Both the position numbers and the translations under genes were made by a program. The notes beneath the pieces were generated by a model, which was not told the origin of the DNA, searched no databases, and saw nothing but the letters and a program-made list of their open reading frames with translations. Below, piece after piece: positions 7,352-14,781 of a DNA stretch of 64,000 nucleotides. Source of the DNA: Methylobacterium sp. J-090 (GTDB lineage: Bacteria > Pseudomonadota > Alphaproteobacteria > Rhizobiales > Beijerinckiaceae); NCBI RefSeq assembly GCF_022829345.1, contig NZ_JAKSXV010000070.1, positions 1-64,000 on the forward strand. The letters run 5' to 3'. Position 1 is the first letter of the stretch; every line of letters begins with the position of its first letter.

Positions 7352-8667
7352 CCTTCCGCCTCCCCGCGCGGGGAGGCCCAGGTCAGCACCAGAAGCAGCA
7401 TCACCACAAGGCTGAAGGCGACGCCCTTGCTGGAAAAGCCCGTCGAGGTGACGTTGAGGATGAGGTAGAGGCCGAGGGCCGCCTTGCCCTGCCAGGGCAC
7501 CAGGCGGCCGAGCGCGATCACGAACAGGCCGAGTCCGAGGAACAGCACGGAACTGGCAAAGATTCCGCTCGTGAGCAGGAAGGCGACGACGAAGCTCTCG
7601 AGGCCGAGTTCCAGCCCCTCGCGGATCTGCAGGGCGGCCAGGGTCTCGGGGTCTGGGCCGATGAACAGGTCGCCCCATGAGAAATCGCCGAACAGCGACA
7701 GCATCCGCACCCGGGTCTCGGCGCTGCCGGAATCGTCCACGAACCGATCGACGAAGAGCGCGACGTAGTCGCTGCCGCTGGCGAACCAGATTCCGGCCGC
7801 GACGAGGGGGCAGAGTAGGGCGACCCACAGGAGGCTCGACAGCGCGAAGCGGCGTCCCGACAGGATGAGCAGGGCGCGCACGCCGAGCCAGACCAGGGCC
7901 GCCGCCGCGAGCCCCGCCGCCGCCGTGCGGCCGCCGAAGGCCGGCAGGGCCGCGAGCTGCAGCACGAAGGCCGGCAGCGCCCAGCGGGCCGGCAGGCCGC
8001 CGCGCAGGCCCGTGAGCAGCAGCAGGGCGTAGACCGCCGTGACGCCGGCATTCTGCAGGGGATGGCCGAGCAGCGCCGTGGAGCGCCAGTCGAAGGTGAT
8101 GATCTCGTCGCCGATGTAGTACGGGACCAGCCGCCATTTCAGCAGGGATTCGAGGCTCCCGATCACGGCGTTGGCGGCCATGAGCCCGTGGATGATCCGG
8201 TCCATGATCCGCAGGGAGCGGGGGTCGGTGCGGGCCAGCAGAACGGCGACGACGGCCGGCGCCATCAGCGTATCGACGATGAACGTCACCGGACGGCCCA
8301 GCACCAGGGGCACGTAGAGCATGTAGAACGCCAGGCAGGCGACGTAGATCAGCGAGAGGCGGTCGTCCCGCAGCAGGCGCCCAACGGTCGCGTCCGGCCC
8401 GTCCTCGACGACGAGGAGCGCGAAGGCGGCGAAGACCATCAGGGTGCCTGGATGGAATTTCTCGAAGGGCAGCCCGCCCGACGTCTCGTAATGGTAGCCG
8501 ACGGTGGCGAGCAGCATCGACGAGACGGCGAACGTCAGCACCACCCCGGCCACCGTCAGCCCGACGCGCAACCGGTGCAGGGCCGGGCGTTCCCGCGCGA
8601 AACCCGCGTTCGTTGAGGGAAACCCTCTCACCAAGACCGAGATCCATCGCGGCGGCGCGCCGTCCAC
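7321..8667 (-). CDS. O-antigen ligase/polymerase-like membrane protein (VpsF-like)
   Basis: The 448-aa polytopic protein has about ten to eleven predicted helices and a large loop around residues 280-340 containing RFVDDSGSAETRVRM. The layout and arginine-rich periplasmic loop resemble Wzy/WaaL-type polysaccharide polymerases and ligases, including VpsF. It is convergent with the GH10 gene and overlaps it by 31 bp. Position suggests it polymerises or ligates the glycan whose donor is made by the adjacent plus-strand operon. Polymerase and ligase cannot be distinguished from sequence alone. Confidence 0.72.
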   Translation of the reverse strand: MDGAPPRWISVLVRGFPSTNAGFARERPALHRLRVGLTVAGVVLTFAVSSMLLATVGYHYETSGGLPFEKFHPGTLMVFAAFALLVVEDGPDATVGRLLRDDRLSLIYVACLAFYMLYVPLVLGRPVTFIVDTLMAPAVVAVLLARTDPRSLRIMDRIIHGLMAANAVIGSLESLLKWRLVPYYIGDEIITFDWRSTALLGHPLQNAGVTAVYALLLLTGLRGGLPARWALPAFVLQLAALPAFGGRTAAAGLAAAALVWLGVRALLILSGRRFALSSLLWVALLCPLVAAGIWFASGSDYVALFVDRFVDDSGSAETRVRMLSLFGDFSWGDLFIGPDPETLAALQIREGLELGLESFVVAFLLTSGIFASSVLFLGLGLFVIALGRLVPWQGKAALGLYLILNVTSTGFSSKGVAFSLVVMLLLVLTWASPRGEAEGQRRRASAMA

Positions 8668-8698
8668 TCATCATCCGGGCATCGGATTAAGCGTTCGT

Positions 8699-8746
8699 TC
8701 TCGCGCGGGGGGCAATCTCGCGCGCGGGGGCAATCTCGCGCGAAGG
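8699..8746. repeat. short GC-rich tandem repeat
   Basis: Nearly three copies of an approximately 18-bp unit built on TCTCGCGCG-GGGGGCAA lie between the LysE gene and the polymerase-like gene. No function is evident. Confidence 0.55.
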
Positions 8747-8777
8747 GACGACGCGGCGATCACGCAGACGCGACGCC

Positions 8778-9407
8778 CTACGGGCGCGTTCCCAGCAGCA
8801 CCGCGCCGAAGCCGATGAAGATCGCCCCCGTGGCCCGGTCGAACAGGCGCTTGAGGCCGGGGCGGGTCAGGGTCGCGGCGAGGCGGGCGCCGCTCAGGGC
8901 GTAGACGCCGTACCAGAACATCTCCGCCGCCGCGAAGGTCGCGACCAGGATCGCGAATTGCGGCCCCTGCGGCAGGCCCGCATCGACGAATTGCGGGAAG
9001 AAGGCGCCGGCGAACAGGAGCAGCTTCGGGTTGCTCGCGCCGATGAGGAAACCGTCCCGGACGAGGCGGCCGGACGACGGACGCACCGGGGGCGCCCCGG
9101 CCGTCCCGACGCGGATCGGTGCCTCGGCGCCCCGCCAGGCCTGGACGCCGAGGAAGATCAGATAGGCGACGCCGGCGTAGCGCAGGGCGTCGAACAGCCT
9201 CGGCGAGGCCAGCAGCACGGCGCTCAGGCCGGCGGCGGAGGCCAGCAGCACGAGGAGGACGGCCGAGAGGCACCCGGCCATGGCCGCGAGGCTGCCGCGT
9301 AGGCCGAAGCGGACGCTGCGCCCCAGCACGTGGAGCATGTTGGGGCCCGGCGTCGCGCTCAGCAGGAAGACGGCGGTGAAGAAGAGCCACCACGTGTGGA
9401 GCGTCAT
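8778..9407 (-). CDS. LysE family amino-acid/threonine exporter
   Basis: The 209-aa protein has six predicted helices. The LysE/RhtB family N-terminus LLSATPGPNMLHVLGRS and the later GASNPKLLLFAGAFFPQF motif are both present. These inner-membrane carriers export amino acids such as threonine, homoserine or lysine. The start at 9407 (MTLHTWW) places the first helix immediately after the initiator. It stands alone upstream of the polymerase-like gene in the same direction, 110 bp away. The substrate cannot be told from sequence. Confidence 0.9.
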   Translation of the reverse strand: MTLHTWWLFFTAVFLLSATPGPNMLHVLGRSVRFGLRGSLAAMAGCLSAVLLVLLASAAGLSAVLLASPRLFDALRYAGVAYLIFLGVQAWRGAEAPIRVGTAGAPPVRPSSGRLVRDGFLIGASNPKLLLFAGAFFPQFVDAGLPQGPQFAILVATFAAAEMFWYGVYALSGARLAATLTRPGLKRLFDRATGAIFIGFGAVLLGTRP

Positions 9408-9510
9408 GATTCGCGACCGGTTCAGGGATCTCGCCCTCGCCATACACCCGCCCGCCCCGGCGACGCGTGCGCTTCGCGGGAGGCAGGACCGCGAAACGCG
9501 CGGGCCGAAC

Positions 9511-9539
9511 GAAAAAAGGGCCCCGCGAGGGACCCTTTC
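9511..9539 (-). terminator. rho-independent terminator of the Met/Arg/His-rich gene
   Basis: Stem AAAGGG (9515-9520) with CCCTTT (9533-9538), extended by CCC/GGG around a GCGA tetraloop. Read on the minus strand it is followed by a run of six T. It lies 24 bp after the stop at 9563. Confidence 0.8.
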
Positions 9540-9562
9540 GTTCTCGATCGGAAACCGATCGA

Positions 9563-9808
9563 TCACATGCGGCGCATCATCCGGCGATGCATCATCTTGC
9601 GGTGCATGTGACGGTGCATCATGCGACGCTCCATGCGCCGATGCATCATGCGGCGTTCCATCCGACGCTCCATGCGCATCTGCACGGTGGACACGGTCTC
9701 GGGAGCGGTGACGCCCATGGGCGCGCCGGGGGCGGCCGAGGCTGAGGTGGCGAGGCTGGCGCCGCCGAGCGAGGCGAGCACGGCGATGGCGAAGGTCAGT
9801 TTCCTCAC
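9563..9808 (-). CDS. small secreted protein with a Met/Arg/His-only tail
   Basis: An 81-aa protein starting at GTG 9808 (VRKLTFAIAV) with a signal peptide ending near ATSASA (residue 25-26). After a short linker, residues 44-81 consist only of Met (14), Arg (15), His (5), Glu (3) and Lys (1), in repeated RRMMHRRM-type blocks. The strong minus-strand terminator just downstream and a credible signal peptide support a real gene. Met/His-rich exported tails are known in copper or silver handling, but the many arginines could also suit polyanion binding. I do not recognise the family. Confidence 0.75.
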   Translation of the reverse strand: MRKLTFAIAVLASLGGASLATSASAAPGAPMGVTAPETVSTVQMRMERRMERRMMHRRMERRMMHRHMHRKMMHRRMMRRM

Positions 9809-9940
9809 GTGGAACTCCCGTTGTGTTCTTGTCCGAGTGCGGCACCCGGCCCGTGCGCCCGTCCCGTGGTCGGACGACGCGTGTCGCACACCGGGGTGGG
9901 CGGCAGGCTCCGCAGGTGCCCGCCGCTGATAACCCACGAG

Positions 9941-10657
9941 TCAGAGATTCGTTTCCTCGAAAGCCCGTACCCAATCAGCACAAATTCCCGAGCGCACGAT
10001 GTCGTCGAGGGTAAATTCCACCACCGGGATCGGCATCATCCGGCTTTTGACGAGGTGGATCACCGTGCGCAGGCCCGAAGTCTCGCGCAGGTCCGTCTGC
10101 GAAACGTCGCCGTTGATGATCACCTGGCAATCGTCTCCGATGCGGGTGAGGAACATCTTGATCTCGGCCGTCGTGGTGTTCTGCGCCTCGTCGAGGATCA
10201 CGAGGCAGTTCTTGAAGGTGCGCCCGCGCATCACCTCGAACGGCACCACCTCGATGTCGCCGGTCTTGACCGCGATGTCGAAGGCGGCCGCGCCCATGCG
10301 CTCCTTCATGGTCTCGGTGAGCGGGGCCACCCAGGGGGCGATCTTCTCCTCCAGGGTGCCGGGGAAATAGCCGAGGGAGCGACCCGAGGGCACGTTGGGG
10401 CGGGTGATGATCACCTTGCCGATGCGGCGCTGGCGGAGCTGATCCGCCGCGCGGGTGCCGGCGATGAAGGTCTTGCCGGTGCCGGCGGGGCCGAGAACGA
10501 TCACCTGCTTGTGAAGCGCCAGGGCGTCGAGATACTGGGCCTGCCGGTCGGTGAGAGGCTGGATCGGACTGAGGTTGCGTTCCTCGTCGAAGCGGGTCCG
10601 GTGCAACCGGACCGGACGATCTTCCACCAGTTCAAGTCGTGTGCGCCGTCTCTTCAT
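9941..10657 (-). CDS. PhoH family P-loop ATPase
   Basis: The 238-aa protein has Walker A GPAGTGKT at 56-63, followed by TRPNVPSGRSLGYFPGTLEEK, and Walker B VILDEAQN. It matches the compact PhoH/PhoL ATPase domain without the extra N-terminal domain of longer PhoH proteins, so it may be the PhoH-like paralogue rather than the YbeZ form linked to YbeY. Role: probably RNA-related ATPase or helicase. It is monocistronic, preceded by an AT-richer leader region at about 10660-10760 that probably holds its promoter. Confidence 0.9.
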   Translation of the reverse strand: MKRRRTRLELVEDRPVRLHRTRFDEERNLSPIQPLTDRQAQYLDALALHKQVIVLGPAGTGKTFIAGTRAADQLRQRRIGKVIITRPNVPSGRSLGYFPGTLEEKIAPWVAPLTETMKERMGAAAFDIAVKTGDIEVVPFEVMRGRTFKNCLVILDEAQNTTTAEIKMFLTRIGDDCQVIINGDVSQTDLRETSGLRTVIHLVKSRMMPIPVVEFTLDDIVRSGICADWVRAFEETNL

Positions 10658-11232
10658 CGATCAATACTCCACCTGGACTTGCCAACCGGACTCAATCTGA
10701 ACTGCACTTGTTGAACGTGACGCGCCGAACTTTATCCTGTCTCGTAACCCTCGTTTCCTCCCCACCGGACATCAGTGTCCGCTGACAGCCAATCCGGCCG
10801 CAAGTGGGCGGTTCCCACCCGGACAACCTTGCCTGTGGATGGCAGGGGCGCCCCGGTCTTCGTCCGCACCGTATCGTTGCACGCACCATGCCGTGCCGGA
10901 AGCGACGGCGGCGTGACGGTCGATATTCTCGATCATTGATGTAGAAAGTCCGCACGGTTTTAGACTTGGACGCGAGGCGGGAGGTTTTTTCGCGGGCGGG
11001 CGATGCTGATCCCGCCCCATCCGCAAATCCGACGCGGGACAGAGCACGCGCGCTCCTATCGGGCGGCATGCGGTGGCCTCACCCGGAGACGTCGACGGTG
11101 GCTCGCGAGCGCCTCACGAAGCGCCCGGACGCCGCCAAGGACACCGCCGAGTCTCTCTCCGGGCACCACGGCGCGGCGGGCGCTTCACGCGAGGCACTCA
11201 CGCATTCGCGGCAAGTCACCATTCGCAGCAAG
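10658..11232. other. 575-bp intergenic region without a recognised gene
   Basis: The part next to phoH (10660-10760) is AT-richer than its surroundings and probably contains the phoH promoter. A run of six T lies near 10985-10990 without a clear preceding stem. Open frames here have poor composition and no recognisable domain. An unannotated small RNA is possible but I cannot support one. Confidence 0.4.
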
Positions 11233-11532
11233 TCACGCAGCGCCGTTCTGTCCCCTCGGCTCCGGACGGGCTTTCTTCTTCTTGGCCTTACGGGGCTTCG
11301 CGGCCGGCTCATCCTCCTTGCCGCGCTCCTTGAGCGCAAAGTCATGGAGTTCGTCCGACTGGGTCGCGTTCGAAGCAGGCCCGTCCGATAGGGCGAAGAA
11401 CGCGGCCCGGACGATGTCCTTCTTGGTGACGTCAGGGTGCTTTTCCCGCACGGCGTGGATCAGCTCCTTGGGCTTGATGCCCGGCGAGGCGACCTGACGC
11501 AGGACGGCAGCAAGCTCTGCAATGGACGACAT
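11233..11532 (-). CDS. conserved hypothetical small protein with lysine-rich tail
   Basis: A 99-aa protein starting at ATG 11532 (MSSIAELAAVL). Residues 1-55 look helical (VASPGIKPKELIHAVREKHP, then KKDIVRAAFFAL) and resemble a small winged or histone-like fold. Residues 65-99 are charged and lysine-rich (KPRKAKKKKARPE), suggesting nucleic-acid binding. No family name comes to mind. It stands alone between phoH and uvrD on the same strand. Confidence 0.7.
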   Translation of the reverse strand: MSSIAELAAVLRQVASPGIKPKELIHAVREKHPDVTKKDIVRAAFFALSDGPASNATQSDELHDFALKERGKEDEPAAKPRKAKKKKARPEPRGQNGAA

Positions 11533-11710
11533 CGTGGGACCCAAATGCTCTTCCGCGATGGGGATTCCTGCGCGCAACCGGCCAACGCATCCGCCCTTAT
11601 GACGGCGCGAAGACAGCCCTTGGTTGTGCGGACCTTGGTTGTCCGGACCCGGGCCGTGAAGGTGTGGCATCGACGGTACGGTAGCGTACGCCTTTTATCG
11701 ACGGCCACCA

Positions 11711-11740
11711 AACCGTTCCCTTCCCGAGACCGGAACGGTT
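11711..11740 (-). terminator. probable terminator downstream of uvrD
   Basis: A perfect 9-bp inverted repeat (AACCGTTCC 11711-11719, GGAACGGTT 11732-11740) with a 12-nt loop lies about 70 bp past the uvrD stop. It is followed on the minus strand by a short T-containing tail. Confidence 0.45.
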
Positions 11741-11810
11741 CCCGGGCGCGCTCATCCGATCGACGGCGCGCCCTTCGTCTCGGCAGCGCGGCGAGGGGAA
11801 CACGCCCCGA

Positions 11811-14183
11811 TCACGCCGGCTGGATGAAGCTGTCCAGCACCATCTTCTGGCCGGCCTTGTCGAAATCGACGGTGAGCTTGTTGCCGTCCACGGCAGCGAC
11901 GTCGCCGGGGCCGAACTTGGTGTGGAACACCCGCATGCCCACGGAGAAGGCCGACGGCGCACCGGTGGATTTCGCGATGAGTTCGCCCTCGATCTGGCGC
12001 GGGCCGCCGGAGCGGTTGGCCGGGTTGCGGGAGGGCCCGCCCCCGAAATTGCCCGTGTTGGCGGTGGCGGCCTGGGCCCGCTGCCAGCCCGGCGTGCCGT
12101 AGGACGAACCGAACGGCGTCGGGTTGCGGTCGAAGCGCGAGGCGCCGGCCGAGAAATGCGCGGGCGCGTCGATGACGTCGACGCTGCCCGGCGGCAACTC
12201 GTCGATGAACCGGCTCGGCACCGTGGACGACCACAGGCCGTGGATGCGGCGGTTGACGGCAAACGACAGCTTGGCGCGCTTGCGGGCGCGGGTGAGGCCC
12301 ACATGGGCGAGGCGGCGTTCCTCCTCGAGGCCGGCCCGGCCGCTCTCGTCGAGGGCCCGCTGGTTCGGGAACAGGCCGTCCTCCCAGCCGGGGAGGAACA
12401 CCGTGTCGAACTCGAGGCCCTTGGCGGCGTGCAGCGTCATGAGCGAGACCCGGTCGGCGCCCTCCTGCTCGCTCGCCTCCATCACCAGGGAGACGTGTTC
12501 GAGGAAGGCGGCCATGTCGGGGAACTCCTCCATGGAGCGCACGAACTCCTTGAGGTTCTCCAGCCGCCCGGCGGCGTCGGCGGATTTGTCCTTCTGCCAC
12601 ATCTCGGTGTAGCCGGATTCCTCCAGGATGGTCTGGGCCACCTCGGAATGCGGCTTGGTGCCCACCGTCCGGGCCCACCGCGAAAAACTCTCGACGAGGG
12701 CGCGGACGCCCGTGCGGGCGCGGGGCTTGAGCTCGTCGGTCTCCGTGAGCAGGCGCGCGGCCTGGAGCAGGGGCACGCCCTGGGCACGGGAATAGCCGTG
12801 CAGGATCTGGAGGGTGGCGTCGCCGAGGCCGCGCTTCGGCGTGTTGAAGATCCGCTCGAAGGCGAGGTCGTCGGACGGATTCATGGTGACGCGGAGATAC
12901 GCGAGGGCGTCGCGGATCTCGGCGCGCTCGTAGAAGCGCGGGCCGCCGATGACCCGGTAGGGCAGCCCGAGCTGGACGAAGCGGTCCTCGATCTCGCGCA
13001 TCTGCGCCGAGATGCGCACCAGCACGGCGATCTCGGAGAGGGGGTGCTGCTTGTGCTGAAGCGATTCGATGGCCTCGGCGAGCTGGCGGGCTTCCTCCTC
13101 CGAATCCCAGGCACCCGCCACCGTCACCTTCTCGCCGGGCACATCCTCCGTGCGCAGGGTCTTGCCGAGCCGGCCCTCGTTCTTGGCGATGAGCCCGGAG
13201 GCGGCGGCCAGAATGTGGCCGGTGGAGCGGTAATTGCGCTCCAGGCGCACCACGGTGGCGCCGGGAAAGTCGTGCTCGAACCGGAGGATGTTGTCGACTT
13301 CGGCCCCGCGCCAGCCGTAGATCGACTGGTCGTCGTCGCCGACGCACGCCACGTTGCGGTGGCCCTGCGCCAGCAGGCGCAGCCACAGGTACTGGGCGAC
13401 GTTGGTGTCCTGGTACTCGTCGACGAGGATGTAGCGGAAGCGCTGCTGATAGTTCTCCAGCACGTCCGGGTTCTCGCGCCACAGCTTGAGGCAGAGCAGC
13501 AGGAGATCGCCGAAATCGGCGGCGTTGAGGGTGAGCAACCGGGCCTGGTAGGCGGTGTAGAGGGCGCCGCCCTTGCCGAAGGCGAAGGCTCCCGCCTCGC
13601 CCGGCGGCACCTGCTCGGGCAGGAGGCCGCGGTTCTTCCAGCCGTCGATGGCCGAGGACAGGGCGCGGGCCGGCCAGCGCTTCTCGTCGATGTTCTGGTC
13701 GACGATGACCTGCTTCATCAGCCGCAGCTGGTCGTCCATGCCCAGGATCGTGAAGTCCGAGCGCAGGCCGACGAGTTCGGCGTGGCGGCGCAGGATCTTG
13801 GTGCCGATGGAGTGGAAGGTGCCGAGCCACGGCATGCCCTCGCCGGCCGGGCCGATGAGTGCGCCGATGCGGTGCTTCATCTCCCGCGCGGCCTTGTTGG
13901 TGAAGGTCACCGACAGGATGTCGAACGGCCGGGCCTTCGATGTTGCGATGAGGTGGGCGATCCGCGTGGTGAGCACCCGGGTCTTGCCGGTGCCGGCCCC
14001 GGCGAGCACGAGGACGGGGCCGTCCGTCGCCTCGACGGCGCGGCGCTGCTCGTCGTTGAGGCCGTCGAGATAGGGTGAGCCCTGCGGCCGCAGGGAAGCC
14101 ATGGCGCGGGCTGCGATGGAGGTGGGCGCGTCGGAAGCGGGCACCGGCCGCGAGGCCCCCGCCGTGTCGGGGTGTTGGGTCAT
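11811..14183 (-). CDS. uvrD: ATP-dependent DNA helicase UvrD/PcrA
   Basis: The 790-aa protein is an SF1A 3'-5' helicase. It begins with the Q-motif region LNDEQRRAV, then Walker A GAGTGKTR, motif Ia SVTFTNKAA, motif II VDEYQDTN, motif III GDDDQSIYGWRGA, motif IV LERNYRS, and motifs V/VI MTLHAAKGLEF and GLTRARKR. The C-terminus has a Tudor-like VFHTKFGPGDV as in PcrA/UvrD. Functions expected: nucleotide excision and mismatch repair, and removal of proteins from DNA. The start at 14183 (MTQHPDT) was chosen because upstream in-frame sequence lacks protein-like composition. It is divergent from the small secreted gene at 14323. Confidence 0.95.
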   Translation of the reverse strand: MTQHPDTAGASRPVPASDAPTSIAARAMASLRPQGSPYLDGLNDEQRRAVEATDGPVLVLAGAGTGKTRVLTTRIAHLIATSKARPFDILSVTFTNKAAREMKHRIGALIGPAGEGMPWLGTFHSIGTKILRRHAELVGLRSDFTILGMDDQLRLMKQVIVDQNIDEKRWPARALSSAIDGWKNRGLLPEQVPPGEAGAFAFGKGGALYTAYQARLLTLNAADFGDLLLLCLKLWRENPDVLENYQQRFRYILVDEYQDTNVAQYLWLRLLAQGHRNVACVGDDDQSIYGWRGAEVDNILRFEHDFPGATVVRLERNYRSTGHILAAASGLIAKNEGRLGKTLRTEDVPGEKVTVAGAWDSEEEARQLAEAIESLQHKQHPLSEIAVLVRISAQMREIEDRFVQLGLPYRVIGGPRFYERAEIRDALAYLRVTMNPSDDLAFERIFNTPKRGLGDATLQILHGYSRAQGVPLLQAARLLTETDELKPRARTGVRALVESFSRWARTVGTKPHSEVAQTILEESGYTEMWQKDKSADAAGRLENLKEFVRSMEEFPDMAAFLEHVSLVMEASEQEGADRVSLMTLHAAKGLEFDTVFLPGWEDGLFPNQRALDESGRAGLEEERRLAHVGLTRARKRAKLSFAVNRRIHGLWSSTVPSRFIDELPPGSVDVIDAPAHFSAGASRFDRNPTPFGSSYGTPGWQRAQAATANTGNFGGGPSRNPANRSGGPRQIEGELIAKSTGAPSAFSVGMRVFHTKFGPGDVAAVDGNKLTVDFDKAGQKMVLDSFIQPA

Positions 14184-14322
14184 GCCGCATCCCTGGACCA
14201 AAACACGAACGGCGTCGAGGGTCGCGCGCGCGGGGCCTGCCCGCGACGTGCCATCGCGGGAACCCGGCTCTCGCCTCGGGCGTCGTCCCCACACACGCAT
14301 CGCCCCACAGGGACGCTTCGCC

Positions 14323-14592
14323 ATGACCCCAACGCTCCGAACCACATCCGTCCGCACCCTCGCGGGCCTCGCCCTGCTGGTGGCGGGCGCCGGCCCGGCC
14401 CTCGCCCAATCGTCGGGCAATCCCAACACCCTGAACAACATGAACGATCGGCTCGCGACCCAGAGCCAGATCCGCGGCGTCCAGACCCAGCAGCAATTCG
14501 ACAACAGCCAGAACCGGATGCAGATTCAGCGCAACGAGCTGTTCCGCCCGGAGCCGAGCGCCGGACCGACCATCGTCGCCCCGCGGCGGTAG
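14323..14592 (+). CDS. small secreted hypothetical protein
   Basis: An 89-aa protein with a clear signal peptide (TLAGLALLVAGAGPALA, cleaved before QSSGN). The mature part is Asn/Gln-rich (NNMNDRLATQSQ, QTQQQFDNSQNRMQIQRNE) and probably helical, ending in a proline-containing tail. Periplasmic location is expected; function unknown. A weak GGAAC-N17-CGTC lies at 14259-14284, close to but not matching an EcfG promoter. Confidence 0.7.
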   Translation: MTPTLRTTSVRTLAGLALLVAGAGPALAQSSGNPNTLNNMNDRLATQSQIRGVQTQQQFDNSQNRMQIQRNELFRPEPSAGPTIVAPRR

Positions 14593-14781
14593 CGGCGGCC
14601 ATCGGGGGTCGCGCACCCTGTGCGGGGCCCCTTTGCCGGCTGTTCGCCCCGGCGACGGATCGATGGACAGGCCCGGCCCCGGTGCACACAACCCCGGCCG
14701 GTGTGATATGCCGCCCCTCGGACGGGACGCGATCCCGTGGGAACGGCCCCGCCTCCGGGGGCGCGGCGGAACGAGACGAGC

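Noticed and set aside
11922..14078. 718-codon open frame opposite uvrD
   Set aside because: All helicase motifs are on the minus strand; the plus frame has no domain and typical shadow composition.
14259..14284. GGAAC-N17-CGTC as an EcfG promoter for the small secreted protein
   Set aside because: The last base of the -10 element departs from the conserved GTT; left as a weak remark only.
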